Shown one piece after another: positions 24,717-34,554 of a stretch of DNA of 64,000 bases; position 1 is the stretch's first letter, and each line of letters begins with the position of its first letter. The stretch spans positions 744,001-808,000 of the forward strand of contig NZ_JACHOT010000001.1 in assembly GCF_014200015.1 (NCBI RefSeq). The letters are read 5' to 3'. Position numbers and translations under genes: made by a program. Origin of the DNA: Aminobacter niigataensis (GTDB taxonomy: Bacteria; Pseudomonadota; Alphaproteobacteria; Rhizobiales; Rhizobiaceae). Under the pieces are notes generated by a model. The model was not told the DNA's origin and made no database searches. It worked only from the letters and a program-made list of their open reading frames with translations.

Positions 24717-25704
24717 CCTTTCGGTCCGGGTCAGGCGGCGCTCTGGGCGTGATCGGGAGCGGCGCCTCGTCTTCTTGGGCGGGTTTGGTGGCCTTGGGCA
24801 CGGCGCGTCCTTCGCCGGCGACGACGGAAAAGTTGCTGTTCAGGCTGACATTGCAGCCGCACGCCGGCACGCGTGGCAAATCCACCCGCTTGTAGCGATA
24901 GGCGGTCTCCAGATTGTCGTAAGGCTGGCCGGAGCGTGCGGAAACCATGCTTTGCCCAGGCTGGCTGGTATTGAGGTGATAGAACAGCTCGATGTCGGTG
25001 CCCGGGCAGCTTGCTTCGCAGTTCTTCTCGTCGCGCTGGAAATCCGACAATTCGGCAGCATTCGACATCGGGAAGAAGTAGCCGTCGCAGGTCCGCACGC
25101 AGAGCGTACGGTATTCACCCGTTCCTTGTTGCTGGTTGCGGCCGATCACGATGCGCTGCGGGTAGCGCTCGTCGGCATCAAGGCTTTCGGAACTGTCGCC
25201 GCGAATGATCGTGACCCCGGCCTCGTCCTCGCCTGGTTCGGCGCTGAGGGTCGAGTCTTCCTCTTCGCCGGGCTGGTCGTAGCAACGAGCCCGTTCGAGT
25301 GCGTCGAGGATGCGGATCCGCTCGGCGCGGGCATTCCGGTTGGGGCGCATCGCCGGCCTGCTTTCCAGCTTGCCGAGATTGTCTTCCATCCTGGCGATCC
25401 GGGCATTGAGGTCGGCGCAAGCAGCCACCATGTCGGGTGCAATGGCCCGTCCGCAGCCGAGGTCGGCTGCTCTGATACGGGCCAGATCGATCTGGTCGCG
25501 CTGGGTGTTTGCGGCGACGGCGAATTCGTCCGACTGGACGAAGCTGTCGCTCGTCTGGGCGGGCAGGCCGGCCAGTTCCGCCTCGAGCAGAAGACATTGT
25601 GGCGAAGCGGCCAAGGCGGCTGAGGTAACGATCATCGACAAGGCGGCAGCCAGCGCATTCGCCGGCCACCTGATCATCCTTGTCGTTGTGCCGCGCCCGA
25701 ACAT
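24634..25704 (-). CDS. DUF2865 domain protein, exported
   Basis: A 356-residue protein with an N-terminal signal peptide (hydrophobic residues 14-33 ending ALAAS). The DUF2865 core has [14 protein letters not shown] and [16 protein letters not shown], with four or more Cys that could form disulfides in the periplasm. A Pro/Ala-rich tail follows. The function of the family, common in rhizobia, is unknown. The ATG at 25704 has GGGAG four bases upstream; an internal ATG at 25677 is possible. Its C-terminal coding region overlaps gltX. Confidence 0.87.
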   Translation of the reverse strand: MFGRGTTTRMIRWPANALAAALSMIVTSAALAASPQCLLLEAELAGLPAQTSDSFVQSDEFAVAANTQRDQIDLARIRAADLGCGRAIAPDMVAACADLNARIARMEDNLGKLESRPAMRPNRNARAERIRILDALERARCYDQPGEEEDSTLSAEPGEDEAGVTIIRGDSSESLDADERYPQRIVIGRNQQQGTGEYRTLCVRTCDGYFFPMSNAAELSDFQRDEKNCEASCPGTDIELFYHLNTSQPGQSMVSARSGQPYDNLETAYRYKRVDLPRVPACGCNVSLNSNFSVVAGEGRAVPKATKPAQEDEAPLPITPRAPPDPDRKVRAVGPAFLPAPPAATDLRVPGPTPAR

Positions 25705-25743
25705 GCCGCTCCCTGGAAGGATCGACTCAACCTAGCGCCAGCG

Positions 25744-25775
25744 AGGTTAACCGTTTGTTTGGAAACGGCGAACCT
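25744..25775. other. hairpin between the DUF2865 and malic enzyme genes
   Basis: AGGTT AA CCGTTT, loop GTTTGG, AAACGG CG AACCT: two stacked stems of 6 and 5 bp with a small internal loop, starting right after the malic enzyme stop codon on the minus strand. No T tract, so its role as a terminator is uncertain. Confidence 0.35.
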
Positions 25776-28094
25776 TCAGCTGGCGGCATGCGCCCGCTGC
25801 GAGGCCTCGACCACCGCCAATGCCGTCATGTTGACGATGCCGCGCGAGGTGACGGACGGCGTCAAAATGTGGGCCGGCTGGGCGGTGCCGAGCAGGATCG
25901 GGCCGACATGCAGTGCGTCCAGCATCGTCTTGACCGTGGTCAGCGCGATGTTGGCGGCGTCGAGATTGGGGAAGACCAAAAGGTTGGCTTCGCCCTTGAG
26001 CGTCGAGTGCGGGTAGACGCGCTGGCGCAGCACTTCCGACAGCGCGGAATCGCCGTGCATTTCGCCGTCGCTGGCGAGTTCCGGTGCGATGCGCTTCAGG
26101 ATCGCGGCTGCCTGCCGCATCTTCTGCGCACTTTGCGAATCGCGTGAGCCGAAATTCGAATGCGAAAGCAGTGCCGCCTTTGGCTCGATGCCGAAGCGGC
26201 GGATCTCGTCGGCTGCAAGCATCGTCATCTCGGCGATCTCTTCGGCGCTCGGGTCGACCGTCACATAGGTGTCGGTGAAGAACAGGACGCCGCGCTGCGA
26301 GATCAGCATCGAAAGCGCCGACAGGTCGCGATCCTTGACGCCGTCCCGGGCGCCGACGATCAGCGTGACGTTGCGCAGGTGACGTTCGAAACGGCCTTCC
26401 AGCCCGCAGATCATGGCGTCGGCATCGCCACGCTTCAGCGCAATGGATGCAATGACCGTATTGTTGGTTCGCACCATGGTGCGTGCTGCCTCCGGCGTGA
26501 TGCCCTGGCGGCCGCCAAGATCGATCAGGTGGTCGACATAGTGGCGATAGCGCGGATCGTCCTCGGGATTGATGACCTCGAAGTCGATGCCGGGACGAAT
26601 GCGAAGGCCATAGCGCTTGAGGCGGACCTCGATGACATGCGGACGGCCGATCAGGATCGGCTTGGCAAGGCTTTCCTCCAGCACCACCTGGGCGGCGCGC
26701 AGCACGCGCTCGTCCTCGCCGTCGGCATAGATCACCCGATTGGCCGTTGCCTGCTTGGCGTTGGAGAAGATCGGCTTCATCACCAGCCCGGAGCGGAAGA
26801 CGAAGCGGCTGAGTTTTTCGACATAGGCGGTGAAATCGGTGATCGGGCGGGTGGCCACGCCGGTGTCGCAGGCGGCCTTGGCGACGGCAGGCGCAATGCG
26901 CAGGATCAGCCGTGGATCGAAGGGCGAGGGGATCAGGAAGTCGGGGCCGAAGGTCGGCGTCTCGCCGGAATAGGCGCGCGCGGCGACATCCGACGGCTCC
27001 TCGCGTGCAAGGGCGGCGATCGCGCGCACCGCCGCCATCTTCATCTCTTCATTGATCGCGCTTGCGCCGCAGTCGAGCGCGCCGCGGAAGATGTAGGGGA
27101 AGCACAGCACGTTGTTGACCTGGTTCGGGAAGTCCGAACGGCCGGTGCAGATCATGGCGTCCGGCCGTGCGGCACGTGCCTCCTCAGGCATGATTTCGGG
27201 CTTGGGGTTGGCAAGCGCAAGGATCAGCGGCTTTTCGGCCATCTGGCTGAGCAATTCCGGCTTCAGCACGCCGGCGGCGGACAGGCCCAGGAACACGTCG
27301 GCGCCGCCGATGACGTCGGCCAGCACGCGGGCATTGGTGTCCTTGACGTAAGGATCCTTCCAGCGGTCCATTTCCTCGGTGCGGCCCTTGTGGGCGACGC
27401 CGAAGCGGTCGGTGACCCAGATGTTCTCGACCAGGGCGCCGAGCGACACCAGCAGGTTGAGACAGGCGAGGGCGGCTGCACCTGCGCCTGACGTCACGAT
27501 CTTGACGTCCTCGATCTTCTTGCCGGCGAGTTCCAGGCCGTTGAGCACCGCTGCTGCGACGATGATTGCCGTGCCGTGCTGGTCGTCGTGGAAGACCGGA
27601 ATGCGCATCTTCGCTTTCAGGCGTTCCTCGACGTCGAAGCATTCGGGTGCCTTGATGTCTTCGAGGTTGATGCCGCCGAAGGTCGGCTCGAGCGCCGAGA
27701 TGGTGTTGACCATCTGGTCGATCTCGGGAGCGTCGATCTCGATGTCGAAGACGTCGATGCCGGCAAATTTCTTGAACAGGACGGCCTTGCCCTCCATCAC
27801 CGGCTTCGACGCCAGCGGGCCGATATTGCCAAGGCCGAGGACCGCCGTGCCGTTGGAGATGACGGCCACCAGATTGGCGCGGCCGGTGTAGTCGGCGGCG
27901 GTCTCAGGGTCGTCCCTGATGGCAAGGCACGGGGCTGCGACGCCAGGGGAATAGGCAAGCGCCAGATCGCGCTGGTTGCCGAGCGGCTTGGTCGCCTGGA
28001 TTTCGAGCTTTCCCGGGACGGGGTGCTTGTGGAAAAAGAGCGCGGCCTGATCGAGATCGGAGAGCGCTTCCTTCTTCTTGTTGTCCCCGGCCAT
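25776..28094 (-). CDS. maeB: NADP-dependent malic enzyme (malic + phosphotransacetylase-like domains)
   Basis: A 772-residue two-domain malic enzyme that decarboxylates malate to pyruvate. The N-terminal domain (about 1-430) has [12 protein letters not shown], the metal and substrate motif [12 protein letters not shown], and the NAD(P) fold [13 protein letters not shown]. The C-terminal domain (about 450-770) resembles phosphate acetyltransferase ([28 protein letters not shown]) and is thought to be regulatory. The rhizobial homologues are Dme and Tme; I cannot assign the coenzyme with certainty. The ATG at 28094 has AAAGGAG at normal distance, so nine upstream codons are left out. Confidence 0.94.
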   Translation of the reverse strand: MAGDNKKKEALSDLDQAALFFHKHPVPGKLEIQATKPLGNQRDLALAYSPGVAAPCLAIRDDPETAADYTGRANLVAVISNGTAVLGLGNIGPLASKPVMEGKAVLFKKFAGIDVFDIEIDAPEIDQMVNTISALEPTFGGINLEDIKAPECFDVEERLKAKMRIPVFHDDQHGTAIIVAAAVLNGLELAGKKIEDVKIVTSGAGAAALACLNLLVSLGALVENIWVTDRFGVAHKGRTEEMDRWKDPYVKDTNARVLADVIGGADVFLGLSAAGVLKPELLSQMAEKPLILALANPKPEIMPEEARAARPDAMICTGRSDFPNQVNNVLCFPYIFRGALDCGASAINEEMKMAAVRAIAALAREEPSDVAARAYSGETPTFGPDFLIPSPFDPRLILRIAPAVAKAACDTGVATRPITDFTAYVEKLSRFVFRSGLVMKPIFSNAKQATANRVIYADGEDERVLRAAQVVLEESLAKPILIGRPHVIEVRLKRYGLRIRPGIDFEVINPEDDPRYRHYVDHLIDLGGRQGITPEAARTMVRTNNTVIASIALKRGDADAMICGLEGRFERHLRNVTLIVGARDGVKDRDLSALSMLISQRGVLFFTDTYVTVDPSAEEIAEMTMLAADEIRRFGIEPKAALLSHSNFGSRDSQSAQKMRQAAAILKRIAPELASDGEMHGDSALSEVLRQRVYPHSTLKGEANLLVFPNLDAANIALTTVKTMLDALHVGPILLGTAQPAHILTPSVTSRGIVNMTALAVVEASQRAHAAS

Positions 28095-28261
28095 CTCTAA
28101 CTCCTTTAGAATCCGCATCAAAGGCCGTTCTTAGCACGACGGCCGCATATTTCGAGGTGTCAATGCCAAAACGGCGTTGAAGCACTTTCAAGCGCTGGAA
28201 CGGAAATCATTCCAGCGGCTTGGCGCCAGGTGTTGAGATGCTGAGTCAGCTTCTCCGGGGG

Positions 28262-29041
28262 TCAGAACGAGCTGACATACAGTCCGCCGTCGACGGGAAT
28301 GTTCTGGCCGGTCATGTATCCGGCGTGAACCGAGCACAGGAAGGCGCAAATCTGGCCGAATTCTTCTGGCGTGCCAAGCCTGCCGGCCGGCACTTCGGCG
28401 CTCAGCCGGGCGCGGCGCGCAGCCCCCTGAACAGGATCCTCGACGCTGCCCGGTTCGTGCGGGCCGCGCAGGCGGTCGGTGTCGAGCTTGCCCGGCAACA
28501 TGTTGTTGATGGTGACGTTGCGGTTCGCCACGGTGCGCGCCACGCCCGCCAGGAATGCCGTGAGGCCGGCGCGTGCGCCCGAGGAAAGATCGAGGCCGGG
28601 AATCGGCGTGTAGACCGACAGCGAGGTGATGTTGATGATCCGGCCGAAACCGCGTTCAGCCATGCCGTCGATCACCGCTTTGATCAGTTCGATCGGCGTG
28701 ACCATGTTGTTGGTCACGCCTTCGAGGATCTTTGCGCGGTCGAGTTCGCGAAAATCGCGATAGGGCGGGCCGCCATTGTTGTTGACCAGGATGTCGGGCG
28801 ACGGACAGGCGGCGAGCAGCGCCTTCTGCACCTCGGGATCGGACACGTCGCCGGCGATTTCGGTGACGGTCACGCCGAAGCGCTGGCGGATTTCCGTCGC
28901 GGTGCGGCTGAGCGCGCCTGCATCGCGGCCGTTGAGGAAGAGTTCGCATCCGGCTTCGGCCAATGCGATGGCGCATCCCTTGCCGAGTCCGCGGCTTGAC
29001 GCGCAGACGATAGCCTTCTTGCCCCGTATGCCGAGATCCAT
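28262..29041 (-). CDS. SDR family oxidoreductase, atypical active site
   Basis: A 259-residue short-chain dehydrogenase/reductase fold. The cofactor loop is ASSRGLGKG, NNNGG follows, and ITS carries the conserved Ser140. The Tyr and Lys expected at 153 and 157 are replaced by Ser153 and Arg157 (LSSGARAGL). The protein otherwise keeps the full fold, with PVDGG near the C terminus. Either it belongs to a natural subfamily using other residues, or it has lost redox activity. It is annotated in relatives as a FabG-like oxidoreductase; the substrate is unknown. Divergent from the metallophosphoesterase gene. Confidence 0.85.
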   Translation of the reverse strand: MDLGIRGKKAIVCASSRGLGKGCAIALAEAGCELFLNGRDAGALSRTATEIRQRFGVTVTEIAGDVSDPEVQKALLAACPSPDILVNNNGGPPYRDFRELDRAKILEGVTNNMVTPIELIKAVIDGMAERGFGRIINITSLSVYTPIPGLDLSSGARAGLTAFLAGVARTVANRNVTINNMLPGKLDTDRLRGPHEPGSVEDPVQGAARRARLSAEVPAGRLGTPEEFGQICAFLCSVHAGYMTGQNIPVDGGLYVSSF

Positions 29042-29159
29042 GAGTCCGTCTCCTGTAGGTGATGCGCCACCCTAGGACTGCCGGCAGGCGACTGCAACCG
29101 TCATACGTCTGTTGCATGAATCTGGGCATAGCCAGCGCGACAGCAACGGGTGAAATGCC

Positions 29160-29978
29160 ATGTCAGGCACCAGCACACGCAGTTTCCGAACGCTCTTCAT
29201 CTCCGATGTCCATCTGGGGTCGAAGGGCGCAAAGGCCGACTATCTGATCGATTTCCTGCGACATCACGAAGCGGAGTCCATCTTCCTGGTCGGCGACATC
29301 GTCGATGGCTGGCGCCTGCGCCGCTCCTGGCATTGGCCGCAGACCCACAACGACGTGGTGCAGAAACTGCTGCGCCAGGCACGCAAGGGCACTGCCATCA
29401 CCTACATCGCCGGCAACCATGACGAGTTCGCCCGCATGTTCCAGGGCGTGCATTTCGGTGGCATCGTCGTCGCCGACCGCGCCATCCATGAAGCCGCCGA
29501 TGGCAAGCGCTTCCTGGTGATCCATGGTGACCAGTTCGATGCCGTGGTGCAGAATGCGCGCTGGCTCGCCTATCTCGGCGACTTCGCCTACGACGCGGCC
29601 ATGGCGACGAACCGGCTCGTGGCGCGCTTCCGCCGCACCTTCGGCATGCCCTACTGGTCGTTCTCGTCCTGGGCCAAGGTCAAGGTCAAGAAGGCGGTGA
29701 ACTTCATCGGCGCCTTCCAGGACGTGCTGACCGAAGAGGCCAGGCGTTCCGAGGTCGATGGCGTCATCTGCGGCCACATCCATCACCCGGCGATCGAGAA
29801 TTTCGACGGCATCCAGTACATCAACACTGGCGACTGGGTGGAAAACTGCACGGCCGTTGCCGAGAATTTCGACGGCACCTTCGTCATCCTGCGCTGGCCG
29901 CATGTGCTGGCAGGGCAGTTGGTGAACGAGCCCTTCGTGCCGATGGTCGTCGACCAGCGCGTCGACAAAGCTGCCTGA
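29160..29978 (+). CDS. calcineurin-like metallophosphoesterase (LpxH-like)
   Basis: A 272-residue metallophosphoesterase with all five motifs: ISDVHLG, GDIVDGW, GNHDE, VIHGDQFD and GHIHHP. Relatives are annotated as UDP-2,3-diacylglucosamine diphosphatase. Rhizobia usually use the unrelated LpxI for lipid A, so the LpxH role is an inference and another phosphodiester substrate is possible. No signal peptide is seen. It is transcribed alone. Confidence 0.85.
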   Translation: MSGTSTRSFRTLFISDVHLGSKGAKADYLIDFLRHHEAESIFLVGDIVDGWRLRRSWHWPQTHNDVVQKLLRQARKGTAITYIAGNHDEFARMFQGVHFGGIVVADRAIHEAADGKRFLVIHGDQFDAVVQNARWLAYLGDFAYDAAMATNRLVARFRRTFGMPYWSFSSWAKVKVKKAVNFIGAFQDVLTEEARRSEVDGVICGHIHHPAIENFDGIQYINTGDWVENCTAVAENFDGTFVILRWPHVLAGQLVNEPFVPMVVDQRVDKAA

Positions 29979-30286
29979 ACGGAACAACACACATGTGTCA
30001 TTCAAGACATGCTTCCCGCAACCGGCGGGAAGGGCCAGGCCATGCGCCCATGATCGAGCCAACGCAACCGGTCCACGAGCGGGCGTGGCGTCTCGGCGTC
30101 CATGATCGCCCTGCGGATGCCCGAACGACAACGCGGCTTGGCCGACAAGGACCAATCGGCGTGGCCCAACCCCAGGGCGGCATGGCGAACCGGGCCGCTT
30201 TCGCCTCCCGGATAGCCATGGTATTGGATCAGGCAAATCGGTGAGGCTTGCTAGGTTCGGGTCTGCACCCGGACCGCATACCTGCC
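29979..30286. other. intergenic region with one hairpin
   Basis: About 300 bases. A perfect 8-bp stem CTTCCCGC/GCGGGAAG with a five-base loop (30012-30032) lies just after the metallophosphoesterase gene but has no T tract. Short open frames on both strands (29993-30244 plus, 29998-30219 minus) have no ribosome binding sites and composition unlike proteins here. I see nothing else. Confidence 0.5.
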
Positions 30287-31507
30287 ATGACACTTCCGCC
30301 TCTCACGCCAGAACAGCAGGTCAAGCCGCAGCGCTTCGAGCTGCGCATATCGCTGCTTTTCGCGGCCCTGTTCGTGCCGATGGGCGTGCACCTGCCGTAT
30401 TTCCCGCTCTGGCTCGAAGCCAAGGGGTTCGATCCCGAACAGATCGCCATCATCCTTTCGGCGCCGATGTTCCTGCGCGTCATCACCACCCCGTTGATCG
30501 CGGCGATGGCCGACCGGGCCAAGGACCGCGCCAACGTCTTCATCTTCCTTGCCGCTTCAGCGCTGTTGCTTTCGCTCGGCTATTTCCTCGAACCGGCCTA
30601 TCTCATCGTCCTGGCCGTCTCGCTGGCGCTTGCGGTGGTCTGGACGCCACATTCGCCGATCGCCGATTCGCTGGCGCTGTCTGGCGTTCGCCGCTACGGC
30701 TCCGATTATGCGGCGATGCGTATCTGGGGCTCGATCGCCTTTCTCGCCGGCAGCCTGGGCGCAGGGTTCATCCTGTCATGGACAGGCGCCGATGCGGTTC
30801 CGGCAATCATTTCGATCGGACTGCTCGGCTGCTTCCTGATGTCGTTCATCACGCCTCGCCTGGGCAGGCCGAGGCGGGCTTCCCCGCTATCGGCAACCGA
30901 CATGCAGCAGGCGCCGAAGCTCTTAAACCGCTATTTCCTGCTGATGGCCGGCGGCACCGGCGTCATCATCGGCAGTCACGGCTTTCTCTACGGTTTCGTG
31001 TCGATCTACTGGAAGTCCCTCGGTATCAACGAAACCATCGTCGGATTGCTGTGGAGCTGGGGAGTGGCGGCAGAGATCGTCATGTTCATGTTCTTCACCC
31101 GGCTGTTCGGTTCCAGATCGACGGCGCTGGTGCTCGTGCTTGCCGGCGCCGGCGCGATCGTCCGCTGGGTTGCGTATCCCCTGATCTGGCCGCTGGGGCT
31201 TGGCGTGCCGGGCTTCTTTGCAGTCCAGACCTTGCACGCCGTATCGACCGCCCTGGTGCTGATCGGTGTGCAGAAGCTGATCGCCGAAACGGTTCCCGAA
31301 GAGCGCACCGGTGCGGCACAAGGCGTCGCCTACTTCACCAACGGCATGTCGATGGCGATCGTGACGCTGCTTTCCGGTCCGCTCTACGAGCGCTTTGGCG
31401 TCAATGGCTTCTTTTTCATGGCCGGCGTAGCGGCTTGCGCCATCGTCCTAGTGGTGCTGGCTTCGCGCTCAGCCCCAGAGCGCGGACCGGGGCGGAGACA
31501 CCATTGA
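30287..31507 (+). CDS. MFS transporter (PPP/NHS-like)
   Basis: A 406-residue major facilitator of the MFS_1-like type, related to the 3-phenylpropionate and nucleoside symporters: GVHLPYFPLWLEAKGFDPEQIAIIL in the first helix region, YGSDYAAMRIWGSIAFL after helix 4, and a loop near 210. About 12 helices. Substrate unknown. The ATG at 30287 is chosen because the 13 upstream in-frame codons are not part of the fold. It overlaps the convergent epimerase gene by 39 bases. Confidence 0.87.
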   Translation: MTLPPLTPEQQVKPQRFELRISLLFAALFVPMGVHLPYFPLWLEAKGFDPEQIAIILSAPMFLRVITTPLIAAMADRAKDRANVFIFLAASALLLSLGYFLEPAYLIVLAVSLALAVVWTPHSPIADSLALSGVRRYGSDYAAMRIWGSIAFLAGSLGAGFILSWTGADAVPAIISIGLLGCFLMSFITPRLGRPRRASPLSATDMQQAPKLLNRYFLLMAGGTGVIIGSHGFLYGFVSIYWKSLGINETIVGLLWSWGVAAEIVMFMFFTRLFGSRSTALVLVLAGAGAIVRWVAYPLIWPLGLGVPGFFAVQTLHAVSTALVLIGVQKLIAETVPEERTGAAQGVAYFTNGMSMAIVTLLSGPLYERFGVNGFFFMAGVAACAIVLVVLASRSAPERGPGRRHH

Positions 31508-32452
31508 GCCCTCGTAGATAAGCCCCGGCGAGCGGTCGCGCGCCAGCAGCAGCGCGCCATCGAGATCGACGAAATCGGCATCCTGGGCAAGCAGCACGGC
31601 TGGCGCCATGGCGAGCGAGGTGCCGACCATGCAGCCGACCATCACCTGGAAACCGAGCGCGCGGGCCCGGTCGCGCAGTTCGATCGCCGCCGTCAGGCCC
31701 CCCGATTTGTCGAGCTTGATGTTGACGGCGTCATAGAGGCCCTCGAGCCGGTCGAGATCTCCAGCACTATGGACGCTTTCGTCGGCGCAGATCGGTACCG
31801 GATGCGCAATTCGGGCTAGGATCTGGTCAGCACCGGCGGGCAGTGGCTGTTCGATCAGTGCGATGCCCAGTTCCGCGGCTGCAGCCAAGTTTTCGGAGAT
31901 ATTGGCGTCCGTCCAGCCTTCGTTGGCGTCGAGGATGATGCGGCTTTGAGGTGCGGCTTCGGTCACCGCGCGGATGCGGGCAATGTCGCCGTCGCCGCCG
32001 ATCTTGACCTTGAGCAACGGGCGCATGGCGTTGGCTCGTGCCTGCGCCGCCATCGCGTCGGGCTCGCCGAGGGAAAGCGTGTACGCGGTCTCAAGCGCGC
32101 GGGGCGAGGCCAGGCCGAGCCTTGAGGCAACACCGATGCCGCTCGTCTTTGCCTCGAGGTCCCATAGGGCACAGTCGATGGCGTTGCGGGCGGCACCTGC
32201 CTCCATCAGGCCGAGCAGATCGGTGCGGGAGGCGCCTTCCTCGACCGCCCGCCGCGCCTGCTCGATTGCCTCGCGGACGCTTGCCATGGTCTCGCCATAG
32301 CGCTTGTAGGGTACGCATTCGCCCCGGCCGATGAAGCCTGATTCGGCGATTGTGCAGGTGATGACCTCGGCTTCGGTCTTGGAACCACGCGAGATCGTGA
32401 ACGTTCCGGCGATGGGGAAGCGCTCATCTTCGACCGAAAGGACACGCACCAT
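31469..32452 (-). CDS. dgcA: DgcA-type racemase / dipeptide epimerase (enolase superfamily)
   Basis: A 327-residue muconate lactonizing subgroup enzyme. Catalytic Lys pair KVKIGG, metal ligands DANEGW, EQPLP and ADESV, and the second acid-base Lys in NIKLDKSGG are all visible. In proteobacteria this type is the N-acetyl-D-glutamate racemase DgcA of D-glutamate catabolism or an L-Ala-D/L-Glu epimerase of murein recycling. The usual partner DgcN is not adjacent, so the exact substrate is open. Convergent with the MFS gene. Confidence 0.85.
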   Translation of the reverse strand: MVRVLSVEDERFPIAGTFTISRGSKTEAEVITCTIAESGFIGRGECVPYKRYGETMASVREAIEQARRAVEEGASRTDLLGLMEAGAARNAIDCALWDLEAKTSGIGVASRLGLASPRALETAYTLSLGEPDAMAAQARANAMRPLLKVKIGGDGDIARIRAVTEAAPQSRIILDANEGWTDANISENLAAAAELGIALIEQPLPAGADQILARIAHPVPICADESVHSAGDLDRLEGLYDAVNIKLDKSGGLTAAIELRDRARALGFQVMVGCMVGTSLAMAPAVLLAQDADFVDLDGALLLARDRSPGLIYEGSMVSPPRSALWG

Positions 32453-32529
32453 GAAAATCTGCTCCGTTCAACTGCTTGTCAGGGTTACGAAAATCGACAG
32501 GCAGCAGCCGACACGTTAAGTAGGGTGCC

Positions 32530-33717
32530 ATGTTGACCATCGGCAAACGGGAAGCAAGCGGCGGGGCAGCCGACGGCCGAGATCACCGACCGCAGGTTGC
32601 TGTGGCGGAGCGCGAAGGCGTGCTCGCTTGCGTCTTCACCGGCATCTGGACCACCCGCACCGTAGCCCTTGTCGACGCCGAAATGCGCACGCTCGAAGCC
32701 CGCAAGGGATTTGTAGCATTGGCGCTCGATCTGTCCGGCATCGAAAAGATGGACACCGCCGGCGCCTGGGTCATCGACAGGCTGGTTTTCGCCAACGAGA
32801 AAAGAGGTGTCGAGGTCAAGATGGAAGGCCGCAGCGAAGCGGCCAACGTCCTGCTCGATGCCGTTGGCGAGGCCGTGCGGCGCGACGGCGATTCGGCTGC
32901 TGAGGTCCAGCCCAACATTCTTATCCGCATGCTCGAGGCGATGGGCCGGCGTGTCTACGAGATGCGCGACGATTTCCTGTCCTCGATGAACATCCTGGGC
33001 GCGACCATCCGCGGCGCCCAGATGAAGCTCGGGCGCGGTCATGCCGTCAACCCTGCGGCCATCTTCAGCCAGATCGACCGCATGGGCGTCGGCGCGATCC
33101 CGGTCGTGCTGCTGATGTCGGGCATCGTCGGCGCCATCGTCGCCCAGCAGGGGGCGTTCCAGCTCAGCTATTTTGGCGCCGATATCTTCGTCGTCGACCT
33201 GATAGGGGTGCTGGTGCTGCGCGAACTCGGCGTGCTGATGACGGCGATCATGATCGCCGGCCGCTCGGGCAGCGCGATCACTGCGGAAATCGGCTCGATG
33301 AAGATGCGCGAGGAGGTCGATGCGCTGACCGTCATCGGCCTCAACCCAATCGGCGTGCTGGTGTTTCCGCGACTGGTGGCGCTGGTGATTGCGCTGCCGT
33401 GCTTGTCGATCCTCGCCAATTTCGCAGCCCTTGGCGGCGGCATGGCCACCGCATGGTTCTATTCGGACATTCCGCCGGCAGCCTTCATCGACCGCCTGCG
33501 GGTGGCGATCGACCTCAGCACTATTTTTGCCGGCCTGATCAAGGCGCCGTTCATGGCCATCATCATCGGCACCATCGCTTCCGTCGAAGGCATGAAAGTC
33601 GGCGGCAGTGCGGAATCGCTCGGGCGCCACGTCACCGCGTCGGTGGTCAAGGCCATCTTCGTCGTCATCATCCTCGATGGCCTGTTCGCCATGTTCTACG
33701 CAGCGATCAATTTCTGA
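32530..33717 (+). CDS. mlaE: Mla-type ABC permease with N-terminal STAS domain
   Basis: A 395-residue protein. Residues about 20-110 are a STAS domain (DLSGIEKMDTAGAWVIDRLV), as in MlaB, fused to an MlaE permease (residues 130-395) with about five to six helices and the conserved loop LRELGVLMTAIMIAGRSGSAITAEIGSM. In E. coli MlaB and MlaE are separate; the fusion supplies both. It starts a four-gene operon for phospholipid or sterol-like lipid trafficking between the membranes. The ATPase gene begins one base after its stop. Confidence 0.93.
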   Translation: MLTIGKREASGGAADGRDHRPQVAVAEREGVLACVFTGIWTTRTVALVDAEMRTLEARKGFVALALDLSGIEKMDTAGAWVIDRLVFANEKRGVEVKMEGRSEAANVLLDAVGEAVRRDGDSAAEVQPNILIRMLEAMGRRVYEMRDDFLSSMNILGATIRGAQMKLGRGHAVNPAAIFSQIDRMGVGAIPVVLLMSGIVGAIVAQQGAFQLSYFGADIFVVDLIGVLVLRELGVLMTAIMIAGRSGSAITAEIGSMKMREEVDALTVIGLNPIGVLVFPRLVALVIALPCLSILANFAALGGGMATAWFYSDIPPAAFIDRLRVAIDLSTIFAGLIKAPFMAIIIGTIASVEGMKVGGSAESLGRHVTASVVKAIFVVIILDGLFAMFYAAINF

Positions 33718-33718
33718 C

Positions 33719-34540
33719 ATGGCCAGCCGGACAAAGACCATTCAATCGGAAGGCCAGAGCCTGAATGGCCGGGGCGAGGTCTTGCTGTCGGTGCGGGACC
33801 TGACGGTTGCCTTCGAAGAGAAGGTGATCCTCGACAAGCTCGACCTGGACATCAAACGCGGCGAAATCCTCGGCTTCGTCGGTGCGTCCGGTTCGGGCAA
33901 ATCGGTGCTGTTGCGGACCATACTCGGCCTGATCCGCAAGCGCTCCGGCACGATCAATCTGTTCGGCGTCGATCTCGAGACCGCGAGCGAGGAAGAACGG
34001 CTCAGGATCGACATGCGTCTCGGCGTGTTGTTCCAGCACGGCGCGCTGTTTTCGGCGCTGACTGTGCTTGAGAACGTCCAGGTGCCGATGCGCGAGTATC
34101 TCGACCTGCCGAGAAAGCTGATGAATGAGCTTGCCATGCTGAAGGTCGAACTGGTCGGCCTGCCGCCGGATGCCGCGAGCAAATATCCGTCCGAGCTTTC
34201 CGGCGGCATGATCAAACGCGCCGCACTGGCGCGGGCACTGGCACTGGACCCCGATATCGTCTTCCTCGACGAGCCGACATCCGGTCTCGATCCCATCGGT
34301 GCCGCCGAGTTCGACGAGCTGGTCGCCAAGATGCGCGATACGATGGGCCTGACCGTCTACATGGTGACGCACGATCTCGACAGCCTGTTTTCGGTTTGCG
34401 ACCGGGTCGCCGTGCTCGGCAACAAGAAGGTGCTGGTCGAAGGCACGATCGCGGACATGCTGAAGAGCGAAGAACCATGGGTACGGTCGTATTTCCGCGG
34501 AAAACGCGCGCGGCAACTTGATCTTGCCGCAAGGGCATAG
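33719..34540 (+). CDS. mlaF: Mla-type ABC ATPase
   Basis: A 273-residue ABC ATPase of the MlaF type: Walker A GASGSGKSV, Q-loop LFQHGALFS, signature LSGGMIKRAALARAL (the MIKR variant is typical of Mla ATPases), Walker B IVFLDEPTSGLDP, and switch VTHDLDS. A C-terminal extension ending in YFRGKRARQ should touch the permease-associated STAS domain. It begins one base after the permease stop, so expression is coupled. Confidence 0.94.
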   Translation: MASRTKTIQSEGQSLNGRGEVLLSVRDLTVAFEEKVILDKLDLDIKRGEILGFVGASGSGKSVLLRTILGLIRKRSGTINLFGVDLETASEEERLRIDMRLGVLFQHGALFSALTVLENVQVPMREYLDLPRKLMNELAMLKVELVGLPPDAASKYPSELSGGMIKRAALARALALDPDIVFLDEPTSGLDPIGAAEFDELVAKMRDTMGLTVYMVTHDLDSLFSVCDRVAVLGNKKVLVEGTIADMLKSEEPWVRSYFRGKRARQLDLAARA

Positions 34541-34554
34541 AATGGAATGATGTG

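Noticed and set aside
29993-30244. An 83-residue plus-strand frame between the metallophosphoesterase and MFS genes
   Set aside because: It has no ribosome binding site, is rich in Arg/His/Pro in a non-protein-like manner, and an equally long frame exists on the other strand.
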